A DNA stretch of 64,000 nt, taken from the NCBI GenBank assembly GCA_961205875.1, contig OY540816.1, positions 6,086,701 to 6,150,700 of the forward strand, in the 5' to 3' direction. Position numbers and translations under genes: made by a program. Below the pieces are notes generated by a model, which worked only from the letters and a program-made list of their open reading frames with translations, did not search any database and was not told the DNA's origin. This document shows positions 55,537-64,000 of the stretch, piece after piece. Each line of letters opens with the position of its first letter. The first letter of the stretch is position 1. The stretch is from Sialis fuliginosa. Lineage: Eukaryota; Arthropoda; Insecta; Megaloptera; Sialidae.

Positions 55537-56127
55537 AGGTACTGGCACCAGTCTTGGATATTATTATTATTAAAAATTCCTATTAAAAAATAGCCATTAC
55601 TGGTATTTTAAATTAAATGTACTGAATTATAAATGTTTGTTGATATTTGATTACTACCATTTCTGAATATTAATCTATATATACTTTTAACTCCCTTACA
55701 GCGTGATTTGATGACAATCGGCCAATAAGTGTCAAAATGATTGACATTTAAACGAATTATTAGTTAATTTATTTATTAAATATTATATTATCATAGCAAC
55801 TGCTTTACATTGTTTCAAATATGACTCTTTCTTTTATATTTTTTGTGTTGTAGTACTTATCATTTTGTAACCATTGGCAAATGTCCATCACTGCATGTTC
55901 ATTACCGATTTTACTTTATCCATTACCGGAGAAAAAACATAAACAAAATAAAAGGCTATAATTTAAAAAAACAAAATATTTGCGGACTTTAATAATTAAA
56001 TTGATTAAATAAAGAGTTACTTGTTTTATTAGTAACATGATTTCATGAGAATTATAAAAAATAAGCCCATCAATCACAAAAACAGTAAACGTTACTCTTA
56101 TAGCGGCCATGACTGGTGCCAATACTT
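55537..56127 (-). mobile_element. Family C MITE, copy C4
   Basis: AGGTACTGGCACCAGTCTTG and CATGACTGGTGCCAATACTT are the ends, flanked by TA. The interior matches C1-C3 in reverse (AATCGGCCAATAAGTGTCAA, CATTACCGGAGAAAAAACAT). Confidence 0.8.
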
Positions 56128-56935
56128 TATGTTTAAATAATCATAATCATTTACAAATATTATTAAATATAAACTTCTTTGTAATTATTTTATACATTAT
56201 ACATACGTAAAAAATTATATTTATTTCTACTTAATATCTCAACCCACTTTCAATATAGGCCCCACTTTTAATATTTGTATTCAGCCCCGCAAATTATCGG
56301 ATCCTGATTAAAAATCATAAATACTCCAACATCCAAATTACAAAAATTATAAAACACATGTTATTCAAAAGTTATGTAGGTATATATTATGTACAAAAAC
56401 TCGTACCTACAGGCAATCAAATTAAATTCTTTCTAAATGTAACAACTTTATGCGATTTGCCAGAATCAAGGGATTATCGGTGTCGCTAGCCGGATACTCC
56501 CCGAGAATAACGGGCCAAAAGAGGGAGAAGGAGGTAAGCAACACAGACTTGTTTCATTTCGTGGGGTCGATAATAGCTGTATTTAGGGATGGTCTAATGA
56601 AAACGATTTTTTGTTAGATGTCTCATTAAACCAAAATGGGATACCGGATTAGATTAAAATGATGTTTACTCTACAAACTTAGTTTCCACGTAACGAGAGG
56701 GTCTGAAGTATTGTTAAATAAACTTTACTTTTTATTATCAAGACAAATTGAAGTTAGACAGGTTTTTAGGTTTATACTACACGAACAAATGTTTACGAAT
56801 GTTATAAAAACTGGGAAAATGTGTACTTTAAACAACGTTATTTAATATCCTTTATATAATTTAACTTTTTATTTAATGCAAAATGTACAGCATAAATTAT
56901 TTAAATATATGTAAGTAGTATATGTTTTTAATTAT
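56128..56935. other. Mostly unassigned, with one GC-richer island
   Basis: Apart from the candidate frame at 56450 nothing is recognised. Confidence 0.4.
56450..56533 (+). CDS. Possible exon in a GC-richer island (low confidence)
   Basis: From ATG at 56450 the frame reads MRFARIKGLSVSLAGYSPRI then TGQKREKE and reaches a donor-like GAG|GTAAGC in phase 0 at 56533. The same frame would stay open to a stop at 56617. An acceptor-like TTTGCCAG at 56456-56463 could make it an internal exon instead. The island matches no repeat in the window. The reverse strand is also open here, and no family is recognised, so this may be chance or a transposon remnant. Confidence 0.2.
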
Positions 56936-57155
56936 ACAGTGTATTCCAAGTTGATTAAGACATAGGAAATTTAACATGGGGACAATTAGAAGTGTTGCAG
57001 TAACCTTTGGTCAAATTTAACGATGTGTCATTGGTGCAATTTGAAATGCCGCCTCGAAACTAACTAATAAATTTTAAATTAATCAACAGTATTTTGTTTT
57101 CAACTTCAATAAAGAATAAAATACAATAATGAAATTAAAGTAAGCATCCTAGATA
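56936..57155 (+). mobile_element. Family I MITE, left-half copy I2
   Basis: TACAGTGTATTCCAAGTTGA, AACATGGGGACAATTAGAAG and GCCGCCTCGAAACTAACTAA match the left arm of I1. The right arm is absent; the copy ends where repeat H2 begins. Confidence 0.7.
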
Positions 57156-57160
57156 AAAAT

Positions 57161-57923
57161 ATCGGTATGGAGAACCATACATGACTTCCATGTTCTTTCT
57201 ATCTTTTTAAATATAATTTTTTTAAATATTTTATTTATATAACCTACTACTATGAATATACATATCGTAATACATTAAAAAAACATATATACTTACAACG
57301 GTTACAGCTCTTTTTGCCATTTGTACATAAATATTAGTTTTCTAATGTCAAAAACATAATTCACATTCGTAGAAAAACTAATTTGACAATTTGAATTTAG
57401 TTGCATTTGTTTCCAAGGCAACATGAATTAATGACATATTAGTATTTAAAATTCAAATTTTAAGTGTGTTTTTCACCCCTTTAATGGCTGTTTAGGCACG
57501 TACAAATAATAAATGTCCCTTAGATTCAATTGAACTGCAAATGTACCAAATCTTATCAAAATTAGTGAGATAATACTCGCAATATTCACTGTTTAGACGA
57601 AAAAAGTTACAAAATTTCGAATATTTCCAAAATCCCTAATCCGATTAGCACCAAAATCAATAGGTCTGGAGTACTCACTGAGACAAACATTTTCCTCAAA
57701 AATAATTCAGATTGGTGCATTTTTACAGTAGTAATCGTGAACGAAAAAAAAATCTACATCCTGACACACAGACACACAGACACACGCACAGCCGCCATGC
57801 GGAAATTAACTTTTCTTTAAGTTTTGACGTTAGTACAATCAGAATTTGTCATTTTCTCGGACACGATTTTTCGATGGTATTACAATACTTCCATTTCTTT
57901 TAGAACATGGAAGTAATCTAAAT
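57161..57923 (+). repeat. Repeat H, copy H2 (first unit of a tandem pair)
   Basis: It starts ATCGGTATGGAGAACCATAC and ends AGAACATGGAAGTAATCTAA. The order of blocks is as in H1 but without the MITE. H3 follows directly with a 763-bp period. Confidence 0.8.
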
Positions 57924-58690
57924 ATCGGTATGGAGAGCCATACATGACTTCCATGTTCTATCTATCTTTTAAATAATTTTTAAATATACATTTTTTAATT
58001 TTAAATATTTTATTTATATAACCTACTACTATGAATATACATATCGTAATACATTAAAAAAACATATATACTTACAACGGTTACAGCTCTTTTTGCCATT
58101 TGTATATAAATATTAGTTTTCTAATGTCAAAAACATAATTCACATTCGTAGAAAAACTAATTTGACAATTTGAATTTAGTTGCATTTGTTTCCAAGGCAA
58201 CATGAATTAATGACATATTAGTATTTAAAATTCAAATTTTAAGTGTGTTTTTCATCCCTTTAATGGCTGTTTAGGCACGTACAAATAATAAATGTCCCTT
58301 AGATTCAATTGAACTGCAAATGTACCAAATCTTATCAAAATTAGTGAGATAATACTCGCAATATTCATTTTTTTGACGAAAAAAGTTACAAAATTTCGAA
58401 TATTTCCAAAACCCCTTATCCGATTAGCACCAAAATCAATAGGTCTGGAGTACTCACTGAGACAAATATTTTCCCCAAAAATAATTCAGATCGGTGCATT
58501 TTTACAGTAGTTATCGTGAACGAAAAAAAAATCTACATCCTGACAGACAGACACACGCACAGCCGCCATGCGGAAATTAACTTTTCTTTACGTTTTGAAG
58601 TTAGTACAATCAGAATTTGTCATTTTCTCGGACACGATTTTTCGATGGTATTACAATACTTTCATTTCCTTCGGAACATGGAAGTAATAA
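57924..58690 (+). repeat. Repeat H, copy H3 (second unit)
   Basis: It is nearly identical to H2; the differences are few (GAGAGCCATAC for GAGAACCATAC, CATCCCTT for CACCCCTT). The high identity indicates a recent tandem duplication or strong conversion. The frames at 57712 and 58516 are the same repeat read twice. Confidence 0.85.
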
Positions 58691-58699
58691 TATTTTTTG

Positions 58700-58885
58700 C
58701 ACGCCGACGGCAAAATTTTTCCCGACTTGATTTACTATTATCGTCACTGCTTAGTTGTTATGTTACCTAACGTAACAAAATATAGCCTATAACCTGTCCA
58801 GAGAATGTACCCATGAGTTAAAAAATAAACCACGTAAATCGGACAGACAGACAGACAGACAGAGAGACGTTGAGCTTTATATATA
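58700..58885 (-). mobile_element. Fragment of the 3833 Helitron family
   Basis: GATTTACTATTATCGTCACT, GCTTAGTTGTTATGTTACCT and GACGTTGAGCTTTATATATA match 4490-4695. Only the Helitron 5' third is present; it abuts H3. Confidence 0.7.
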
Positions 58886-59234
58886 TTATACATTTACCTT
58901 ATATTATAAAGTATTACAAAACAATACTGCTTCTGAAATTCTAATGTAAATTTAAGACGTGTACACCAAAGTAAAAACTATTTAATTCTGTAACACACAC
59001 TTCCTACATTCAACAACATCAGTTATAATAATAATAGTACAGTGTAACTTCAATCTTTGCACAAATATACTCTCCTTTATCCTTCGCAGTTCCCTCTTCC
59101 CGTCCTAGGACGTGGCGGGAATTCAGTAAAGTCCCCAGGGAACGTTCGGTGTTGCAAGATTGTGTCTATATGCAAGAACGCGGTGTACAATGCAACGTCA
59201 TACCCTCTACCAGTGATTTCAAAACATTAAGAAA
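58886..59234. other. Short spacer with exon-like edge
   Basis: From 59060 the sequence is GC-richer; see the next entry. Otherwise nothing is recognised. Confidence 0.4.
59092..59232 (+). CDS. Possible terminal exon (very low confidence)
   Basis: A pyrimidine-rich CTCTCCTTTATCCTTCGCAG precedes a frame reading FPLPVLGRGGNSVKSPGNVR, CCKIVSICKNAVYNATSYPL and PVISKH to a stop at 59230-59232. Third-position use is less AT-rich than the surroundings. I recognise no family; it could be a retroelement remnant or chance. Confidence 0.15.
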
Positions 59235-60209
59235 TCCATACTAGTATTATAACTGCGAAAGTGTGTTTGTCTGTCTCTCTGTCTGTTTGTTACTTTTTCA
59301 CGGCTAAACCGCTGAACCGATCTTTTGAAATTTGGTAGTGAGATAGCTTACATCCCGAAGACGGACATAGGCTATTTCCTATCTCGAAAATTCAACCCTT
59401 AAGGAATTGCAAGGGGGTGAAATATTTTTTTTAGAAATTAATATTTTACCCCCCGTTACATATGAAAGGTTGTAAGTAGTTTTATTCGATCCGGCCCCAG
59501 GCGGTGGACTTAGGGGGAAAAATAACCCTTTATCTCGCATAGGAGTCGAGATATTTACGATTTTGTATAATGAAAGAAAACTAAAAATAAGAAAATTTTT
59601 ATATTTTACCCCCTGTCACATATGAAGGGTTGTAATTGGTTACATTCGATCTGGCGGAAAAAAAACACTACGAAATAGGGGTTATTAGGGGGACAAAACA
59701 ACCCCTTATCTTACATAGGAGTCGCGACTTATATTATAAATGCGAAAGTCTATTTCTCAGTCTGTCTATTTGTTACCTGTTCACGACTAAAACGCTTTAC
59801 CGATTTTGATGAAATAGATAGAGATAGCTTACATCCCGAGGACGGACATAGGCTATTTCATATCTCAAAAATTCAACCCCTAAGGAATTGCAAAAAAATA
59901 ATTTTTTAGTAATTAATATTTTACCCCCCGTTACATATGAAGGGTTGTAAGTGGTTTTAATCGACCCGGCAGGAAAAATACTACGGGGGCGGGGGCTTAG
60001 GGGGAAAAACAACCCTTTATCTCGCAAAGGAGCCGAGATATTTAAGATTTTGCATAATGAATGAAAACCAAAATATAGAAAAAATTTATACATATTTCAC
60101 ACTCTTTTACATGTGAATGGTAGTAATTAGTTTCATTCGATCCGGCTTGAAATATTATTGGGATGGGGGTTTCAAAATCCACGCGAGCGAAGACGCGGGT
60201 AGCAGCTAG
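59235..60209 (+). mobile_element. Helitron-type repeat with two internal modules
   Basis: It starts TCCATACTAGTATTATAACT and ends GAAGACGCGGGTAGCAGCTAG before T. The AAATGCGAAAGT ... GAGATAGCTTACATCCCGA ... TTACATATGAA-GGTTGTAAG module occurs twice (from 59250 and from 59735). The architecture parallels 48329-49153. The 98-codon minus-strand frame is a shadow. Confidence 0.8.
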
Positions 60210-61282
60210 TGTGAAATAAAGGGGGAAGTCAGCACGGAGAAAAGATGGTTTTGAGTATATATGCGTTTAAAATATAAAAAAAATTAAAATTATCACATTC
60301 ATCCAATTAATCTGAATTTTTAAAATTATTTTATCTCTTAAATTACGAATCTGTAACAAAAAATATAGGTTTAGATTTGTAAAAGAAAAGTTGACCCTGA
60401 AAACCCATTAAGGTGACTTTTCTTAGGTCACCCCATAAAGTCAATATTTAACCCATTCGAAACCATAAACCTTTTGTCTAAAAAGTATTTTTTTGGAAAT
60501 AATCCGTTGGAAAGTCTTTAAAAAACGACCAAACATAATTAATTTAAATATTTATTTTTACATCACATATCAGAAATCAACGTTGAGGAATATTGTCTCT
60601 AGGAATTTTTATTTATTTATTATTAGACATATGCTATTATAGTTTATATATAAGCAAATCCACGTACTGGATTGTACCTATACTATGTATATTACAAAAT
60701 CCAAATTTCATTGTTGGTAGTTTTTTTTATGTACCATTTCTTAGGAACATATTAGGATACATATTATCTATCGAACAAACATATGGGTATTATACGATCA
60801 TCCCCCCCACTTTACAAAATACTTCCACGTACAATCTGTAGTACATGTACCATACTTTAGAGAACACTGCCTTAGGCAGCTTCTTTGAGCCTGGAGATAA
60901 TGAAACTAACGTAAGTTTATCTAGCTCCGCAAGAATGTAAGTGTTATGGAGTTTATTGCTGTAAAAGTAAAACACAAGAAAGGACGTATAGTTAGAACTT
61001 TAAAATTATTCCATCGTCTTGAGCTTTGTAAAATTTAGAGAAATTTAATTATAAGAGTATACTACATTTTATAACTGTTTGTATTTTGCAAATTATACAA
61101 TTAAGGGTCGTCCTTAATGTTTTAAGTCTGTGTTAATTTAATTAGTAAAAAAATTTATACTTCTACTCACTATAAATATTCATTTAGAAAAATAATCAAA
61201 GCAATCATAAAATTGGGCTAAATACTCCAACATTAATGCAGATATAATTTATTATTCAAAATTATTCTAATGTAAAAAAAAC
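60210..61282. other. AT-rich stretch, nothing recognised
   Basis: No termini or tandem structure were found. The overlapping frames at 60593 (+) and 60975 (-) have no known motif. Confidence 0.5.
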
Positions 61283-62045
61283 ATCTGCCAAGTAAATGCA
61301 CAGTACTTCCTCGTGTTAAATTCACCAAAGGTAGTTAATTATTCAACAATTTAAATAAAAACCGATAGTGTTTATATAAATTGCTTAGAATTGGTTAACC
61401 AATTAATTTTTATACAATTTTACTAAAAAATATTAGTTCGAAATTTTTCTTAAAATGCACCTGAATATTTTTTCATATATTTTTAATTTTTTGACAATTT
61501 CAATCTAAATCTAAATTTATGCAAATATCAAAATGACATTTAATTAATATATTCAAGCAAATATCAATTTAGAAAAACAAAACATGAATTTTTAAAATAA
61601 ATTGAGATAAATCTTTGTAAGGGAATATTTTACAATAAATGTTGTAGATCCATATTATAGGAAATTTAATTCTCTACAAAAAGTATTCCATAAAATTTTC
61701 ACGTAACATGTGTCGTTCTTGAGACATCTTGAAAAAATTAATATTTTGGGGTGTCACCCCTCCCCTTTACACACGATTTTGATGATTTTGAAATAGGACC
61801 GTCCTCAAGCCAGACCCAACAATCTGACTAAGTTTCAATAATATTGGTTCAGTGGTTCATGACTTATGCGTGTGATAAGAATTTAAGGGACAAACGGACA
61901 GACAGACAGACACGGAACGAAAAGTGTTTGTCTTGACGTGAAACGGTAAGATAAATTTAAAATTTTGAAATCGGAGAACATTTTTGTTGTCTCATTCTAA
62001 AACGATCACAAAGCTTGTCGTATCTTCGATATTGCGAGGAAGTAA
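61283..62045 (-). repeat. Dispersed repeat J, copy J2
   Basis: It is the reverse complement of J1 (17389-18122) with longer central sequence. CTCAAGCCAGACCCAACAAT, ACGGAACGAAAAGTGTTTGT and ATTGCGAGGAAGTAAT are its landmarks. It is the most complete copy and defines the family boundaries. Confidence 0.75.
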
Positions 62046-62665
62046 TATAAAGAGTAAAACAAAAACATACTTAGTTGTATTATTTAATAGGAGTAGAATT
62101 CTGCTTTCATAAAAGAACTTTTAGTACAAGTGTAGTAATTATTTATGGTAATCAGCCACAACTTACATATTTAAAACTGAAATTAGTTTTCATTGTAAGT
62201 AATGTAATGTAATGACCTCACGTTCAACTGTCAACTATTTAAAATTTTAAAGACTTTTAAGTTAATTTTTTTTAAGTATTTTAATAAGTTTACTTTATTT
62301 TAATAAACTGATATTTAATTACTAACAAATTAATAAATATTTAAATTCTAAAATGTAATTAGATACATTAAAAATTATTTTTACCTACTAAAAAATATTT
62401 ATAATACTTTGAGAATTTTGTATTTAATATTTAAATGTTATTTTCACAGCTCTGGTTACCAAGATTATTCATAGAATACTTTAAACATATTCAGTTTTGT
62501 ATAAAATCTAATTGTTTTGTGTGCAAAAAAATATATGAAATATTACGCTATGCTTCACAACTGGCATTTATAATGAGACGGTTCGAGCCCTTTGCAGTAA
62601 GAAGGCTGTTGTCTTGTTATAAATAAAAAGCATTTACCATTTTCTATTTTACAGTGATCAATACT
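62046..62665. other. AT-rich stretch with one exon-like candidate
   Basis: Nothing besides the 62455-62626 candidate is recognised. Confidence 0.45.
62455..62626 (+). CDS. Possible terminal exon (very low confidence)
   Basis: An acceptor-like TTATTTTCACAG is followed by an open frame (LWLPRLFIEYFKHIQFCIKS, NCFVCKKIYEILRYASQLAF, IMRRFEPFAVRRLLSCYK) ending in TAA, and an AATAAA overlaps the stop. Composition is mixed and no family is recognised. Chance is quite possible. Confidence 0.15.
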
Positions 62666-62669
62666 TTAA

Positions 62670-63403
62670 GGGGCTAAACTAGTTTATGCATTTCAAAAAA
62701 TCGATTTTTTTTTAATTTTTCAAAAGTAAATACCTTCGAAAATATTGTGTTAAAATTTTAGAGTGATCTGAGCCTTCTAAGTATACTTTATCCTACTTTA
62801 CTGATTAGTTGTAAGTATCAACTTTATAACAATTTAAAAAAAAAAAAACTTTAAACGCGTTTTTCTCGAAATGATGTTTTTCGATACTGTCCCAATGATT
62901 TCTCGAAAACTACTCGGTCGATCGGTCTGAAATTTTAACCACATGTTTGTTACATACATATATAGGCATGGCTGGAACTAGGATTATGTCAAAATTCAAT
63001 TTTTTTTCTATTTTTTTACAAGGAAAAACCAAGAAAAAAAGGGTCTTTTTCGATTCCGTTTGTTCAAACAGCCGCCATTTTGTTATTTTTGCCCCAAAAA
63101 TTAAAATTCTAGTTCAGGCTATAGCCAACCACCTACTGAATAAAAGACATATCTTGTTTTGTGTTTCAGGTGTTTCGTTCCTGCTAAAACACTGGGACAC
63201 TGCGCACCTGTTTTTTTCATACCTGCATACATGGCTGCATTATACACATATATGTATAGTAAAATTAATTAAAAACATTTTTTTGTGTACTTCAATAGTG
63301 CATTTATTAAACCCAAAAAGATTTAGAACGATATCTGTCATAGATTGCTGGAAAAAAATTCGTAAAAAACACCTTTTTTTGGCCGATAAACTAGCATAGC
63401 CCC
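62670..63403. mobile_element. Non-autonomous element W flanked by TTAA
   Basis: GGGGCTAAACTAGTTTATGC on the left and GATAAACTAGCATAGCCCC on the right are imperfect inverted ends. TTAA lies at 62666-62669 and 63404-63407, the target of piggyBac, but a TA target is equally possible because TTAA is symmetrical. The 150-codon frame at 62947-63399 spans most of the interior and has no recognisable motif. Confidence 0.65.
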
Positions 63404-63525
63404 TTAATATCAAAAAATACTAATAATTTTCTAGTTGATAGTATTCATCAAGGATAATATTTTTAAATTATGTTATATTATCTAAATGTTGATATTTAAA
63501 TGAATGTATAATATGTGTATGTGTA

Positions 63526-63719
63526 TTAGGGTGTTTTTTTTTATTACACGCATAAGTAAAAAAAGTAATTTTTCCCATGTTAATCAAATGGGAAAAAGAC
63601 TCGGTTTGCACCGTCCACAAGTTTGATCTATGAGCCTGAAATTTTGGGACAGTTAACTTTTGATCCAAAGCTAAACATAGACCTACGGGACCGAAAAAAA
63701 ATAAAAAAAAACAACCTAA
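63526..63719. mobile_element. Small TA-flanked MITE (X)
   Basis: TTAGGGTGTTTTTTTTTATT and AATAAAAAAAAACAACCTAA are inverted ends with TA on both sides. The interior, with TTAATCAAATGGGAAAAAGA and CTATGAGCCTGAAATTTTGG, is non-coding. Confidence 0.7.
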
Positions 63720-64000
63720 TATACATATGTACAATTGTACATGTAGGTACATACATATTAACATATTTTTGCATTTAAAAAATACGTTGCTTGTTGTGTT
63801 TAGACATTTGGATCGACTTTATATTGGATGTTGGGCGCAACGTGTATCCTATTATATAAGATATATAATAATTTATTTTCAAATTTATAGCCGCATGTAC
63901 CTACATATGTCAGCAGATCTCACTTTACATATGTACCTAATAAAATCCATATTTTTTTAATCGGTAGGTTTAATTGGTGAGGCGTAGAATTAAATGTATG
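63720..64000. other. Window end, nothing recognised
   Basis: AT-rich sequence with CATATGT words. The 77-codon frame is not gene-like. Confidence 0.5.

Noticed and set aside
62947-63399. 150-codon frame
   Set aside because: It lies within element W, has no recognisable motif and no coding-like composition.
63468-63764. 98-codon minus-strand frame with hydrophobic start
   Set aside because: It spans MITE X and its flank; the hydrophobic run comes from A/T homopolymers.

Overview
The window looks like a piece of a large, AT-rich arthropod nuclear genome, most likely an insect (Lepidoptera or Hemiptera; I cannot choose). The clues are the AT bias, short Helitron-type repeats that begin TC and end CTAG next to a CGCG-AGCGAAGC-CGCG hairpin, a mariner relic of insect type, and many small inverted-repeat elements with TA, TWA or 8-bp target duplications. 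I found no intact protein-coding gene, tRNA, rRNA, CRISPR array or prokaryotic signal. Nearly all long open frames are chance frames in repeats. The stretch is best read as intergenic or deep-intron DNA filled by successive transposons.

Layout. 1-7.4 kb: copy A1 of an abundant long-TIR repeat (family A), hAT-like MITE U1, two Helitron-type repeats on the minus strand, a dimeric hAT-like element with a perfect 8-bp duplication, and two inverted-repeat MITEs (T, L1). 8-18.8 kb: a GGGGTAAA-type MITE (Q), a hAT MITE inside a GAACCC-rich repeat, three copies of MITE family C (one a head-to-head rearrangement), a TA-flanked element with a pogo-like start exon (P), Harbinger-type MITE D1, repeat J1 and MITE E1. 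19.4-23.9 kb: nine 116-bp tandem units, A2 joined to repeat B, and a Foldback-like element whose arms are built from 21-bp subrepeats. 24-29.8 kb: a 288-bp tandem duplication, a 41-bp-arm hairpin with a hammerhead-ribozyme core, a hAT MITE, a foldback with a 54-bp perfect palindrome, C3, a truncated Helitron repeat abutting the 3' end of a pogo/Tigger transposase gene, a possible host first exon at 28165, a clean 339-bp Helitron, and repeat M1. 29.8-34.6 kb: A3 plus B, then a PIF/Harbinger relic holding a transposase fragment and two later MITE insertions, then another hAT MITE. 35-49 kb: A6, J3/H4, A4 interrupted by D2, MITE V, a deleted mariner split by a LINE tail and followed directly by a Helitron, U2 holding another A copy, a large hAT-like element, D3 and a two-module Helitron. 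49.7-50.7 kb: a solo LTR with 4-bp target duplication inside a single-copy relative of the 116-bp repeat. 52-64 kb: M2, a CA microsatellite, MITE Y, H1 carrying a TA-flanked MITE, C4, a tandem H2/H3 duplication, a two-module Helitron, J2, and elements W and X.

The parts do not form a pathway; they form a stratigraphy. Several insertions can be ordered because the window also holds the matching empty site: D2 into A4, the TA-flanked MITE into H1, and the solo LTR into the 116-bp-repeat relative. Host signal is limited to a few GC-richer islands with splice-like edges (28165-28245, 56450-56533, 59092-59232, 62455-62626), all low confidence. The most biologically interesting item is the hammerhead-type ribozyme core in a Penelope-like foldback near 25.0 kb, with a degenerate relative near 26.1 kb.
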